A stretch of DNA of 64,000 nucleotides from Halolamina pelagica. Lineage in GTDB: Archaea > Halobacteriota > Halobacteria > Halobacteriales > Haloferacaceae. Shown piece by piece: positions 10,218 to 20,513 of this stretch. The first letter of the stretch is position 1, and every line of letters begins with the position of its first letter. The stretch spans positions 1,922,001 through 1,986,000 of the forward strand of contig NZ_LGUC01000001.1 in assembly GCF_001307315.1 (NCBI RefSeq), given 5' to 3'. The notes beneath the pieces are model-generated. The model did not search any database. It saw nothing but the letters and a program-made list of their open reading frames with translations, and was not told the DNA's origin. Position numbers and translations under genes: made by a program.

Positions 10218-10237
10218 GGTCTAACCCGGTGTAGACC
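10218..10237. promoter_or_regulatory. Inverted repeat GGTCTA-N8-TAGACC between dppA and the DUF1508 gene
   Basis: A perfect 6-bp inverted repeat with an 8-base spacer in the 203-bp divergent intergenic region. It is a possible operator for dppA or for the gene at 10334. No protein is assigned to it. Confidence 0.35.
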
Positions 10238-10294
10238 ATTATGATCAATCGTGATAGTCCGCTTTTAAACGAACGTGCCCAAATTCGGGGCGAG

Positions 10295-10301
10295 CTATAA
10301 G
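10295..10301 (+). promoter_or_regulatory. TATA-like box CTATAAG upstream of the DUF1508-repeat gene
   Basis: CTATAAG lies about 36 bases before the ATG at 10334, leaving a short leader that includes GAGG just ahead of the start. A second AT-rich element, CTTTTAAAC, at 10262-10270 could serve either direction. Confidence 0.4.
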
Positions 10302-10333
10302 CCCTCGGGGAATCAACAAATCTGTGAGGCACG

Positions 10334-11971
10334 ATGGCAAGCCACAAATCCGACGAGAGTACGTTTCAGTCCCTGTATCGAACCCACGTGGGCGACCCCG
10401 AAACCGACGACGAGGTCCGGGGGTACTGGCTGTTCGTGGTCGGAGTCGTCCTGGCCGTCGCCGGCGTCCTGTTGTTCCTGGCGAGCGAACCGCAGGGTGG
10501 GGTCAGACAGCTGTCGATCGTCATGGTCGGCGGCAGCATGCTCCTGCTGCTCGTCGGTCCGGTCCTCCGGCTGCCACTCAAACCACGGGCGACGACGCTC
10601 GTCTACGTCGGCGCGACGATCGCGACGATAGGGATCGTCTACTTCGTCGCGGTGTTCCCGGGTGGCTGGTCGCTCCGGAACGGGAACACCGCAGTGATCG
10701 GCATCTACGGCCTCGGACTGCTCGTCGCCGGTGCGGGTGGGGTGCTCGTGCCGCTACTGGCCGAACCCGAGTCGGCGACCCCCGAGTCGGCGACCGACCC
10801 CGGGGAGCTCCGGCGCGAGCTTGCGGCTCTGGACGACGTGCTGGAGGACACGGCCGCCGACGAGGCCGACCTCGCCGCCGAAATCGCCGACCTCAGGCGG
10901 GCAGTGGGGGCCTCGGACGATGCCGTCGCCACGCTGAGCCACGCAGTGACGGCGCTCTCGCAGGATCTCGCCGATGCCGAGACGGACCGGGACGAGCTCG
11001 CCGAACAGCTCTGGGGGCACCGAACGAGTCAGGCACGGTTCGAACTCTACGAGGACCGGGGCGGCGAGTTCCGCTGGCGGCTCCGCCACAGGAACGGCCA
11101 GATCGTCGCGACGAGCGGGGAGGGGTACACTCAGCGCCACAACGCCCAGAACGGGATCGAAAGCGTCCGAGACAACGCCCTGGGGGCGATGGTGCTCCGC
11201 ATCGAGTCCGAGGCCGAACTCGCCGATGCGGGGGAGCGGTTCGAACCGGTCGAGGAGACCGAAAGCCAGACGGCGTTCGAGCTGTACGAGGACCGGGGCG
11301 GCGAGTTCCGCTGGCGGCTCCGCCACGACAACGGGAACGTCGTCGCCGACGCCGGCGAAGGCTACAGCCGCCGTCGCGACGCCCGCGCTGCGCTCGAGCG
11401 CGTCCAGACCCTCGCGGGCCCCGCGGAGTACCTCCGCATCGACCCGACCGGCTTCGAGATCTACCGCGACGCCGCCGAGGAGTGGCGCTGGCGGCTCGTC
11501 CACCGGAACGGGAACGTGCTCGCCGACGGCGGCGAAGGCTACAGTAGTCGCCGCGGCGCCCGCCGCGCCGTCGACCGGATCCGGGAGGGGATCGACGACC
11601 TGACGTTCGAGACCTACGAGGACGCGGCTGACGAGCACCGCTGGCGGCTCAGAGCGTCGAACGGTCAGCTGGTCGCCGACAGCGGTGAAGGCTACAGTCG
11701 GAAGTCGGGCGTCGACGACGCCGTCGAGCGGGTGCGAGCGTACGCGCCCGAAGCCGACGTGCTGAACGTCGGGTTCGCGGCGTTCGAGGTGTACGAAGAC
11801 AACGCCGGCGAGTTCCGCTGGCGGCTCCGCCACCGCAACGGGCAGATCGTCGCCACCGGCAGCGAGGGGTATACAGAGCGCTCCAAGGCCGAGAACGCCG
11901 TCGACCGGTTCAAGCTGAACGCCCCGGGATCGGCGATCGAGGACCTCGACGAGGCGTCCGAAACGGCGTAG
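10334..11971 (+). CDS. Membrane-anchored protein with five DUF1508 (YegP/HVO_2922-type) repeats
   Basis: 545 residues. Four hydrophobic helices (about 30-135) are followed by a coiled-coil-like acidic segment (about 160-220). Five copies of a roughly 48-residue DUF1508 unit then start at about residues 235, 315, 373, 424 and 483. Each copy reads F-E-x-Y-E-D, x-RWRL, NG-x-(I/V)-(V/L)-A, GEGY(S/T) and then a helix. DUF1508 proteins usually carry one or two copies in a small soluble protein. The role is unknown in general; an envelope or stress link is only suggested. Membrane anchoring with the repeat array presumably on one face is inference. It is divergent from dppA. Confidence 0.85.
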   Translation: MASHKSDESTFQSLYRTHVGDPETDDEVRGYWLFVVGVVLAVAGVLLFLASEPQGGVRQLSIVMVGGSMLLLLVGPVLRLPLKPRATTLVYVGATIATIGIVYFVAVFPGGWSLRNGNTAVIGIYGLGLLVAGAGGVLVPLLAEPESATPESATDPGELRRELAALDDVLEDTAADEADLAAEIADLRRAVGASDDAVATLSHAVTALSQDLADAETDRDELAEQLWGHRTSQARFELYEDRGGEFRWRLRHRNGQIVATSGEGYTQRHNAQNGIESVRDNALGAMVLRIESEAELADAGERFEPVEETESQTAFELYEDRGGEFRWRLRHDNGNVVADAGEGYSRRRDARAALERVQTLAGPAEYLRIDPTGFEIYRDAAEEWRWRLVHRNGNVLADGGEGYSSRRGARRAVDRIREGIDDLTFETYEDAADEHRWRLRASNGQLVADSGEGYSRKSGVDDAVERVRAYAPEADVLNVGFAAFEVYEDNAGEFRWRLRHRNGQIVATGSEGYTERSKAENAVDRFKLNAPGSAIEDLDEASETA

Positions 11972-11992
11972 TCGGGGCTCGGTATTCGGGCC

Positions 11993-13596
11993 CTACTGCC
12001 GCCAGTACTCCGGGGTGAAACAGACAAGCAGCGGGAGGATCTCGAGTCGGCCGGCCCACATCAGGCCCACCATGAACAGCTTCGAACTGTTCGGGAACTG
12101 GAGATAGCCCCCATCGGCCCGAGCCGGTAGAACGCCGGCCCGACGTTGCCGAGCGTCGACGCCGCCCCGGAGATGACTTCGAGCACGGTGAAGTCGACGC
12201 CAGCACGTGTCGTATCGAGGAACAGGACGAACGACGCGAGGAAGAAGATCGCGATGTAAAACAGCGTGAACGAGAGGATGCCGCGGATCGCCCGTTCGTC
12301 GAGGCTGCTCCCGCCCAGCCGAACGGGGCGGACTGCCTCGGGGTGGGCGCTGGTGAACAGCTCCCGACGGATCACTTTGGCGACGACGATCCACCTGATG
12401 ACTTTCACGCTCCCGCCGGTCGACCCCGCGGAGCCGCCGACGAACATCGCGAACAGCAGGGCGTACTGCGCCGGCGCGCCCCACACGTCGAAGTCCATGC
12501 TGGCGTACCCCGTCGTGGTGACGATGGACACTGCCTGGAACAGCGCGTGCCGCAGCGACGGCTCCAGACTCCCGGAGAGTGCCCGCGCGTACTCCTGCAG
12601 GTAGGCGGCGTCGAACGTCGCCCCCGCCGGAACGCCCGAGGTGAAGCCGCCAGTGAACAGCAGGCCGGTGATGACGGCCGTCAGCACCGCCATCGCCCCG
12701 AGATAGCCGCGGAACTCCGTGTCCTCGAACACGTTGCGTGGGGAGCCGGCGACGGCCTGCCAGACGAGCGCGAAGTTGGTGCCCGCGATCACCATGAAGG
12801 GGATGATCACCCACTGGACGGCGGCCGAGAACGCCTCGATCGAGCGGGCCTGCGGCGAGAACCCGCCGGTCGGCATCGTCGTCAGCCCGTGGGCGACGGC
12901 GTTGTACGCGTCCATGTTCGGCCCCGCCATCCCCGCCAGGTCGAGCCCGTACAGCAGCAGGATCTCGACGACGGTGATCACGAAGTACGCGCCCCAAAGC
13001 ACGCGGGCGGTCTCGGCGATCTTGGGCGTCAGCTTCTCGATACCGGGGCCGGGCGCTTCAGCGTCCATCAGCTGCGCCCCGCCGACGGAGAGTTCGGGGA
13101 GGATCGCGACTGCCAGCACGACGATCCCCATCCCGCCCAACCACTGGGTGAGCTGGCGCCAGATCATCACGCCCCGGGTGTGGTCGGTGACGTTGATGCT
13201 TCCGAGCACGGTCGCACCGGTCGTCGTGAACCCGGACATCGCCTCGAACAGGGCGTTGGCGGGGTTGCCCAGCGTCGATCCGGGGTGGATCGGCTCTACC
13301 AGCAGCGGGATCCCGTGGGCCTCGATCAGGTACGGGATCGTCCCGACCAGCGCGACCGCAAGCCACGTCGTCGCGACCATCAGGAACCCCTCGCGGGCCC
13401 GGATATCCGGATCGTCGGTGAGCCGTTCGAGGCCGGCCCCGAGGAGGAACGTGACCGCGATCGCCGGGAGGAACGGTGCGAGCGTCTCGCCGTACGCCAG
13501 CGCGACCACGACCGGGACGAGCATCGGTACCGAGAGGTACTTCAGCACCGTCCCGACGAGGCTCAGGCTTGCACGATAGTCGACGCGTATCGACAC
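11993..13596 (-). CDS. trkH: TrkH-type potassium uptake membrane subunit (frameshift)
   Basis: The K+-translocating subunit of the Trk system, about 534 residues once repaired. Four P-loop/selectivity-filter regions are visible, including FTTTGATVL, TTMPTGGFS and STGGSVKVIRW, along with WLGGMGIVVL. The frame breaks at the C-run 12108-12112. One added base turns the tail into GGYLQFPNSSKLFMVGLMW and ends EYWRQ, as the family does. TrkA lies immediately upstream on the same strand (53 bases), giving an adjacent gate/ring pair. Confidence 0.92.
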
Positions 13597-13649
13597 AGTT
13601 GGGCGGAAGGTATCTCGTTCGACGCTTCAACCTACTGTTTTTCGTGTAG

Positions 13650-14983
13650 CTACAGTCGTGACGACACCTCGTCCGCGTGCTTGGCCTCGACGAACAGCAC
13701 GACGTGATCGCCGGACTCGATCACGGTCTCCCCGCGCGGGACGACGTACTCCCCGCCCCGCGTGATCGCGCCGATCACCACGTCCGTCGGGAGCGACTGG
13801 ATCGACTCCCGGATCGGGTCGCCCACGAGCGGGCTGTCGGCGGTGATCTCGATCTCCAGCACCTCCGCCCGGCCGTTCTCAATCAGCGCGACGTTCTCGG
13901 CGCCGCCGTCGCGGGTGAACCGGGTGATCTCCTCGGCGACGACCTCGCGGGGGTTGACCCCAACGTCGATTCCGACCGCCTCGAACAGGTCCACGTAGTC
14001 GGCCTGATCGATCACCGCGACGCTGCGCTCGGCGCCGACGCGCTTGGCCAGTAGCGACGCGAGCAGGTTCTTCTCGTCGGAGTCGAGCGCCGCGACGACG
14101 ACCTCGGCGTCGCCGACGCGTTCGCGCTCGAGGAACTCGATGTCGGTGGCGTCGGTCTCCATCACCATCGTGTCCGGGAGCTTCTCGGCCAACCAGTGCG
14201 CCCGGTCTGGGTCCTGCTCGATCAGGCGTGCGGAGATACCCCGCTCGGAGAGCATCCGCGCGACGTGGTAGCCGATCTCGCTGCCGCCGATGATCACCAC
14301 GTCGCCGGAAAGGGCGCCGTCCTCGGGCGCCACGTCGCCGGCAAACGAGCGAACGCTCCGCGGGGTGCCGATGACGACCAGCCGGTCGCCGGCCTGGATC
14401 TCGGTGCCGCCGGTGGGATCAGCATCTCCTCGTCCCGCACCAGCGCCGCGAACGTGAGTGAGTCGTACGTGTCGGCCGCCGCGACCGTCTGGCCCGCGAT
14501 CGGCGATCCTGGGTCGACGTCGAACTCCGCCATCTCGACGCGCCCGTCGGCGAACAGGTCCGCGTCCCGTGCCGCCGGCAGGCCGACGACGCGCACGATC
14601 GACTCCGCGGCCTCCAGGTACGTACAGACCATGAAGTCGATGCCGAAGGCGGTCGTCGACCGGCGCCAGGTCTGGAGGTACTCGGTGTTCTTGACGCGGG
14701 CGATGGTGAACGCGTCCGAGACGGCTTTCACCGTCGAACAGATGACGATGTTCGTCTCGTCGTCGTCGGTCGAGGCGATCACCATGTCCGCGTCAGCTAC
14801 GTCGATATCGTCGAGTACGGAGACGTTCGTCCCGTCACCTTCCACCGCGAGCACGTCGAGGCTGTAGTTGAGCTCCTCGACGCGGTCAGGGTCCTGCTCG
14901 ACGATCACCACGTCGTGGGCGCCGCTCAGGTCGGCAGCGATACTCTCTCCGACCTGGCCGGCACCGACGATGATCACGCGCAC
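13650..14983 (-). CDS. trkA: TrkA-type potassium uptake regulator with two RCK domains (frameshift)
   Basis: A peripheral NAD(H)/nucleotide-binding regulator of TrkH. It has two RCK-N/RCK-C units. The first starts RVIIVGAGQVGESIA; the second starts DVVIIGGSEIGYHVARML at about residue 227. The C-terminal domain ends DHVVLFVEAKHADEVSSRL. The two halves are in different frames until one base is restored at 14415-14417, giving about 444 residues. I prefer the GTG at 14983 (MRVIIVGAG); a GTG at 14992 is an in-frame alternative. It precedes trkH and is probably co-transcribed with it. Confidence 0.9.
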
Positions 14984-15016
14984 GGGTATCACCGGGAACG
15001 ACTAACCGACACCGTA

Positions 15017-15586
15017 TCACCCTTTCTCTTCGGGCGGGAACGGGGCTCGTTCCGCGTTATCGCCCGTCCCGACGGTCAACTCGACCGATCGGTGCTTCCC
15101 TTCGAGGTCGGCGGCCGCCCGCTCGACGACGGTTTCGGCCTCCCGTTCGATCAGCGGCTTCACCTTCTCGATCACCCAGTCGAGCGACACCAGCCGCGGC
15201 AGATCGACGAGCCCCGAGTGAGCCGTTTCGGGGGCGTACTCCACCTCGAACCGGACTGCGGTCGCCGTCTCCGCCCAGTCGGGCGCGTTGTCGGGGAGGT
15301 CGCAGTCGGCGACCAGCCAGCGACCGCCCGCATCGAACTCACCCAGTACCTCCCACTCGATGCGCTCGTTCTCGATCAGTTCGGTCACCGCCGACCGCGC
15401 GGTGTACTCGAGTTTCCACCACGCGAACCGCAGCGCGTACCGCGCGTGCTCGTCCGGGGCAGCGTCGAGTTCGTCCACGCGCGCCAGGTACTCGGAGTAG
15501 TTCGCGTACCCCGGAAACTCCCGGAGAAACTCGTACACCTCATCGGCAGGGCGATAGACGACCGTGTCCACGACGAGGCGCTCCAT
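15017..15586 (-). CDS. SRPBCC (START-like/polyketide-cyclase-type) protein
   Basis: 189 residues beginning MERLVVDTVVYRPADEVYEFL, the usual opening strand and helix of coenzyme Q-binding/polyketide cyclase-like SRPBCC proteins. A long C-terminal helix holds the lid of the hydrophobic cavity (LDWVIEKVKPLIEREAETVVERA). No catalytic residue can be assigned. It lies between trkA (same strand) and the divergent ABC exporter, with 121 bases to the latter. The likely role is binding a hydrophobic small molecule or lipid; the ligand is unknown. Confidence 0.8.
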   Translation of the reverse strand: MERLVVDTVVYRPADEVYEFLREFPGYANYSEYLARVDELDAAPDEHARYALRFAWWKLEYTARSAVTELIENERIEWEVLGEFDAGGRWLVADCDLPDNAPDWAETATAVRFEVEYAPETAHSGLVDLPRLVSLDWVIEKVKPLIEREAETVVERAAADLEGKHRSVELTVGTGDNAERAPFPPEEKG

Positions 15587-15707
15587 GCCACAGCCACGCG
15601 GCCGGAGGCTCTTAGCGTCGTGGGTTCGGGCACTGACGGCGCTCCCGTGCGGGAGGTGTCACCCGGCTTCGGTGGGTTCTTCCGGACACCCAGTGTTTCG
15701 CTTCGTA

Positions 15708-17661
15708 ATGAGTGCGGAAGAGGGGAGCGTCTTCGACGTGTATCGCGAACGCGTCGAGCGACCGCTCTATCGGCTGTTTATGGAGTACGGCCCCGGGCGA
15801 CTGAAGTGGATGGTCGTCGGGATGATCGCCAACATCGTCGGGGGGGGCGAGCCTGCTCCCGCCGCTGGTGCTCGGGGTCGCCATCGACAGCGTGATCGAC
15901 GGCGACTCGCCGTACACGCTCCCGCTGGTGCCGAACGCGTGGCTCCCGACCGCCGACGGCGCCCAGTTCTGGTTCTCGGTGCAGGTGATCGTCGCCGCGT
16001 TCGTCGTGACCGGCGTGTTCACGTGGATCTACGGCGTCGCCGCCAACAACTTCGCTCATCGCGTGATGCACGCCGTCCGGACGGACAGCTTCTCGACGAT
16101 GCAGCGCCTGGACATGACCTTCTTCGACGACAAGCAGACCGGCGAGGTCATGTCCGTGCTGAACAACGACGCCAACAACCTGGAGAACTTCCTCGACAAC
16201 GGCCTCCAGAACTCGGTGCGGCTCTCGGTGATGATCCTCGGGATCGCGTTCATCCTGTTCTCGCTCAACTGGCAGCTCGCGCTCGTGACGCTCGTCGCGG
16301 TGCCCGCGCTGTTCGGGCTGACGGTCTGGTTCATGAAGGCGGTCGAGCCGCGGTACGTCGACCGGCGGGCGAGCGTCGGCAACCTCAACACGCGCCTGGA
16401 GAACGCGCTCTCCGGCGTCGAACTGGTCAAAACCAGCGGCACCGAGTCCTACGAGACCGAGCGCGTCGAGGGCGCCTCCTGGCGCTACTTCCGGGACACG
16501 ATGGCCGTGCTGCGGCTCAACTACGTCTACCGCCCGGGGATGGAGATGCTGGCCGGGCTCTCGTTCGCCGTGACGTTCATCGTCGGCGGCCTGTGGATCT
16601 TCCAGGGTGAGGCGCCGTGGATCCTCACCGGCGACCTCCGGACGGGGGAGTTCGTCACGTTCCTCTTCATGACCCAGCGGTTCGTCACGCCGCTGTCGCA
16701 GGTGTCGAACATCGTCGACCAGTACGAGAACGCCAAGGCCTCGAGCGAGCGCATCTTCGGGCTGATGGACATCCCCTCGATGATCACCGAGGCCGAGGAC
16801 CCCGTGGCCCTCGACGATCCCGAGGGCCGCGTCGAGTACGACCACGTCGACTTCGGCTACATGGGGGTCGATGACGACGAACCCGAGGAGATGGTGCTGA
16901 ACGACGTGAGCTTCGGGGCCGAACCCGGGGAGACCGTCGCCTTCGTCGGCCCCACGGGGGCGGGGAAGTCGACGCTGCTCAAGCTCCTGATGCGGCTGTA
17001 CGATCCCGTCGACGGCGCGGTCCGCATCGACGGCCACGACGTTCGTGAGCTGTCGCTCGAGAGCCTGCGGTCGACGATCGGCTACGTCTCGCAGTCGACG
17101 TTCCTGTTCGACGGCACCGTCGCCGAGAACATCCGCTACGGCCGCTTCGACGCCGAACGCGAGGCGGTCGTCGACGCCGCGAAAGCCGCCGAGGCGCACG
17201 AGTTCATCGAGTCGCTGCCCCAAGGGTACGACACCCGGATCGGCGAGCGCGGCGTGAAGCTCTCGGGCGGCCAGCAGCAGCGGCTCTCGATCGCGCGGAC
17301 GATCCTCCAGGACCCCGAGATCCTCGTGCTCGACGAGGCCACTAGCGCGGTCGACACCGAAACCGAGATGCTGATCCAGCGCAGCCTCGACCGACTGAGC
17401 GCGGACCGCACGACGTTCGTGATCGCCCACCGCCTCTCGACGGTTCGGGACGCCGACCGAATCCTCGTGCTCGAAAACGGCGAGATCGTCGAACGTGGCG
17501 ATCACGACGAACTCATCGACGCCGACGGCCTCTACGCCAAGCTCTGGGGCGTTCAGGCCGGCGAGATCGACGACCTCCCCGAGGAGTTCGTCCAGCGCGC
17601 TCGCGAGCGCGCCGCCGAGCGAACGGACATGCTCGAAGACGTCGACGCGGCCGACGACTGA
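15708..17661 (+). CDS. ABC exporter, fused permease-ATPase (MsbA/LmrA-like; frameshift)
   Basis: A half-transporter of about 650 residues when repaired. The N-terminal six-TM domain covers about residues 35-350. The ATPase follows, with Walker [10 protein letters not shown], signature [13 protein letters not shown], Walker [13 protein letters not shown] and H-loop IAHRLSTV. A single extra G in the eight-G run 15840-15847 breaks the frame; removing it reads [20 protein letters not shown]. The ATG at 15708 gives [20 protein letters not shown], common among haloarchaeal homologues. It exports lipids, drugs or other hydrophobic compounds; the substrate cannot be read from sequence. It is probably homodimeric and monocistronic. 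Confidence 0.9.
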
Positions 17662-17747
17662 CGGGCTCACAGGCTGGGGCCGCTACTGACGCCATCCCAC
17701 TGCCCCACCGTTCTCGGTATCGTGGGCCGTATTAACCCAAACAGAGT

Positions 17748-17777
17748 GTTAGTTGAGAGACGTTTCTGAACGCTAAC
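17748..17777. promoter_or_regulatory. Imperfect inverted repeat upstream of the second peptide-transport operon
   Basis: GTTAG ... CTAAC flank a nearly palindromic AGAGACGTTTCT core. It lies 80-110 bases before the binding-protein start. It is a candidate operator only. Confidence 0.3.
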
Positions 17778-17820
17778 TACCACGAAGCCGGCGATATTGG
17801 ACATCGCCGCCAACCAAAGA

Positions 17821-17827
17821 ACTATTA
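17821..17827 (+). promoter_or_regulatory. TATA-like box ACTATTA for the second peptide-transport operon
   Basis: It lies about 31 bases before the ATG at 17858. The spacing favours 17858 over the ATG at 17843 as the start of the binding protein. Confidence 0.4.
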
Positions 17828-17857
17828 GCAGACAGTCGAGGGATGAGAACGAACACC

Positions 17858-19549
17858 ATGACAGATAACGACTCACGCGACCGAATCAGCCGCCGCCGAT
17901 ACCTCGAGACGATCGGCGTCACCGGAACGGGGGTCGCCCTCGCTGGCTGTACCTCCGGGTCGGGCACGCCGACGACCGAGGGGAGCGACACCGACAGCGA
18001 GTCGGGCGGCGGCTCCACTCCCTCCGCCGGCGGCACGTTCGTGATCGGGAGTTCGAGCAAGGCGTCGACGCTCGACCTCCACAAGGCGACGCGGCGGCCG
18101 GAGCAGACGATCCTCTCGGCGATCCACGAGCCGATGTTCCGGATCAACCCGGAGCTGGAGCCGGAGGCCCACCTCGCGTCGGACTGGTCGATGAACGACG
18201 ACGCCACCGAGTACGTGTTCACCCTCGAGGAGGGGATCACCTTCCACAACGGCGACGAGCTCGACGCCGAGGAGGTCGTCTGGAGCTGGGAGCGGTTCGT
18301 CGAGAACTCCCCGCAGTCGTACCTCCTCTCGCCGGCGGACTCCTTCGAGGCGACCGGCGACTACGAGGTGACTGTCAGCTTCAATGACCCCTACCCCCTG
18401 CTGCCGCGCTATCTCACGAACCCCCTGACGGGCTTCGTCTCGCGGTCCGCGGTGGAGGACGCCGAGAACTACGGGCAGGACATCGCGGTCGGCACCGGCC
18501 CCTACACGTGGGAGAGCTGGGAGCGTGGCACCGCGATCACCGTCTCCCGGTACGAGGAGTACGACTGGGCGCCCGACTTCGTGTCGAACCAGGGTCCCGG
18601 CTACCCCGAGGAGTTCCGGTTCGAGCACCACCCCGAGGCGACGACGCTGCTGAACGAGCTCACCGACGGCGGCGTCCACGGCTCGTCGTACATCACGCTC
18701 ACCGACACGGGCGAGGTCGAGAGTTCGAGCGACGCGAGCCTGGTCCGGAAGGAGTACACCCGGCCCGGGTTCCTCGCGATCAACACCCAGAAGGAACCGA
18801 CAGACAACGTGAACGTCCGCCGGGCGATCAACCACGCGGTCAACAAGCAGCCGGTGATCGAGGCCGCACTCGGCGGCGAGGGGTACCCGATCTGGAGCAT
18901 CGTGCCGGAGATCGCGGTCAACGGGCTCTCCGAGGACCGGGCCAAGGAGCTGGGCGAACAGTACAGCCAGAGCAAGGCCCGCGAACTGCTCGAACAGGAG
19001 GGCTGGACCAACTCCTCGGAGGGCGAGACCCGGACGAAAAACGGCGAGGAGCTGACCCTGACGTTCTACGCGTTCACCATCCCGCGGTACGCTCAGATGG
19101 GCGAGGTGATCGCGCCGATGCTCGGCGAGGTCGGCATCAACGCCGAACTCGAGGTGCTGGAGGCGGGGACGCTGTACAACAACCTCGAGTCCGGCAACCA
19201 CCACATCACGACGATGGCCTACGGCGGCAACTGGGCCGTCAACGCGACCGAGCCGATCCTGCTCGGCGAGAACACCGCGACCGAGGGCGGCACCAACTAC
19301 TCGCTGTGGCAGAACGACGAGTTCGACGAGCTACTGAACCGGGCGAAGACCAGCCCCGACGAGGCGACCCGCGAGGAGGCGATCACGGAGGCCCAGGAGC
19401 TGATCCTCGAGGAGGCGCCCGTGACGCCGATCTGTGCGTTCAACAAGATCTACGGCTACAAGAACGAGGTGGCCGGGATGGACAACTGGACCGAACACGA
19501 CTGGTGGCCGGACCAGGAGTGGATGAACCGCCTCGAACTGGGCCTGTAA
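17858..19549 (+). CDS. Peptide ABC transporter substrate-binding lipoprotein (second operon)
   Basis: 563 residues from MTDNDSRDRISRRRYL. It has a twin-arginine motif, then a lipobox (VALAGC), so it is probably a Tat-exported lipoprotein. A Ser/Thr/Gly linker precedes an SBP_bac_5 body with ITFHNGDELDAEEVVWSWERF and GTGPYTWESWE. An ATG 15 bases earlier is possible, but the promoter spacing favours this one. It is the first gene of a complete five-gene importer on the plus strand, parallel to the operon at 4104-10130. Its body differs clearly from that DppA, suggesting a different peptide preference. Confidence 0.92.
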   Translation: MTDNDSRDRISRRRYLETIGVTGTGVALAGCTSGSGTPTTEGSDTDSESGGGSTPSAGGTFVIGSSSKASTLDLHKATRRPEQTILSAIHEPMFRINPELEPEAHLASDWSMNDDATEYVFTLEEGITFHNGDELDAEEVVWSWERFVENSPQSYLLSPADSFEATGDYEVTVSFNDPYPLLPRYLTNPLTGFVSRSAVEDAENYGQDIAVGTGPYTWESWERGTAITVSRYEEYDWAPDFVSNQGPGYPEEFRFEHHPEATTLLNELTDGGVHGSSYITLTDTGEVESSSDASLVRKEYTRPGFLAINTQKEPTDNVNVRRAINHAVNKQPVIEAALGGEGYPIWSIVPEIAVNGLSEDRAKELGEQYSQSKARELLEQEGWTNSSEGETRTKNGEELTLTFYAFTIPRYAQMGEVIAPMLGEVGINAELEVLEAGTLYNNLESGNHHITTMAYGGNWAVNATEPILLGENTATEGGTNYSLWQNDEFDELLNRAKTSPDEATREEAITEAQELILEEAPVTPICAFNKIYGYKNEVAGMDNWTEHDWWPDQEWMNRLELGL

Positions 19550-19568
19550 CCGGCCTCCCTCCACATCC

Positions 19569-20510
19569 ATGCTCAAGTACGTCGCTAGACGGCTACTCGT
19601 AACGATACCTGTCCTGATCGGGGTGACGATCGCGATCTCCCTGATCATCTATCTCGCCCCCGGCAACCCCGCACGCATCGCGCTAGGGATGAACGCCCAG
19701 CCCGAGGCGGTCCGGGAGCTCGAACGACAGATGGGGCTGAACCAACCGCCGTGGATCCGCTACCTCGAGTGGCTCTGGGGCGTCGTCAACCTCGAACTGG
19801 GGGAGTCAGTCCGCACCGGTCGGCCGGTGACGGCGATGATCGCCCGTCGACTCCCGCCGACGCTCGAGCTCGCGGTCGGCTCGATGTTCCTGACGCTGAT
19901 CATCGCGCTCCCGCTGGGCGTCATCAGCGCCGTCAGGCAGTACTCGTGGGTCGACACCACGTCGATGCTGTTCGCCATCTTCTGGCTGTCGATGCCCTCG
20001 TTTTGGCTCGCGCTGATCCTCCTGCTCCTGTTCTCGGTGCAGTGGAACATGTTCCCGATATCGGGCAGGGGGACGCCGGTGTTGACGATGACGTGGCTCA
20101 CCTCGCTGATCCTGCCGGCGGTGGCGACCGGGACCAGACGGGCCGGGTTACTCACGCGGATGACCCGCTCGTCGATGCTCGAGATCCTCAACGAGGACTA
20201 CATCCGCACCGCCCGCGGGAAGGGGATCGGTGAGCGCGCGGTGATCTACACGCACGCGATGAAGAACGCGATGATCCCGATCATCACGCTGATCGGCCTC
20301 CAGATCCCGTTCATCTTCTCGGGCTCAGTCATCATCGAGACCGTGTTCTCCTGGCCCGGGATGGGGCGGCTGCTGGTCAACTCGGTGTTGCAGCGCGACT
20401 ACCCGATCGTCCAGGGACTCGTGTTAGTGTACGCCGTGATCGTGATCCTCTCGAACCTGTTCGTGGACATCATGTACGGCTACTTCGATCCGCGCATCGA
20501 GTACGAGTAA
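19569..20510 (+). CDS. dppB: Peptide ABC transporter permease DppB-type (second operon)
   Basis: A 313-residue permease, MLKYVARRLLVTIPVLIGVT at the N-terminus (first TM helix). The ATPase-contact loop is NEDYIRTARGKGIGERAVI and the C-terminus FDPRIEYE is typical of DppB. It starts 19 bases after the binding protein and ends 3 bases before the DppC gene. The length is normal and I see nothing unusual. Confidence 0.93.
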   Translation: MLKYVARRLLVTIPVLIGVTIAISLIIYLAPGNPARIALGMNAQPEAVRELERQMGLNQPPWIRYLEWLWGVVNLELGESVRTGRPVTAMIARRLPPTLELAVGSMFLTLIIALPLGVISAVRQYSWVDTTSMLFAIFWLSMPSFWLALILLLLFSVQWNMFPISGRGTPVLTMTWLTSLILPAVATGTRRAGLLTRMTRSSMLEILNEDYIRTARGKGIGERAVIYTHAMKNAMIPIITLIGLQIPFIFSGSVIIETVFSWPGMGRLLVNSVLQRDYPIVQGLVLVYAVIVILSNLFVDIMYGYFDPRIEYE

Positions 20511-20513
20511 CAA

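Noticed and set aside
11038-11930. Repeated sequence blocks resembling a DNA repeat array or CRISPR
   Set aside because: The blocks are in frame, divergent at the DNA level and irregularly spaced; they are protein repeats (DUF1508).
15840-15847. Eight-G run in the ABC exporter as a programmed frameshift
   Set aside because: No downstream stop/stem arrangement is evident, and similar breaks occur across many unrelated genes, so an assembly artefact is simpler.
15778-17670. Long minus-strand open frame opposite the ABC exporter
   Set aside because: The plus strand has the complete ATPase motifs; the antisense protein has no domain.
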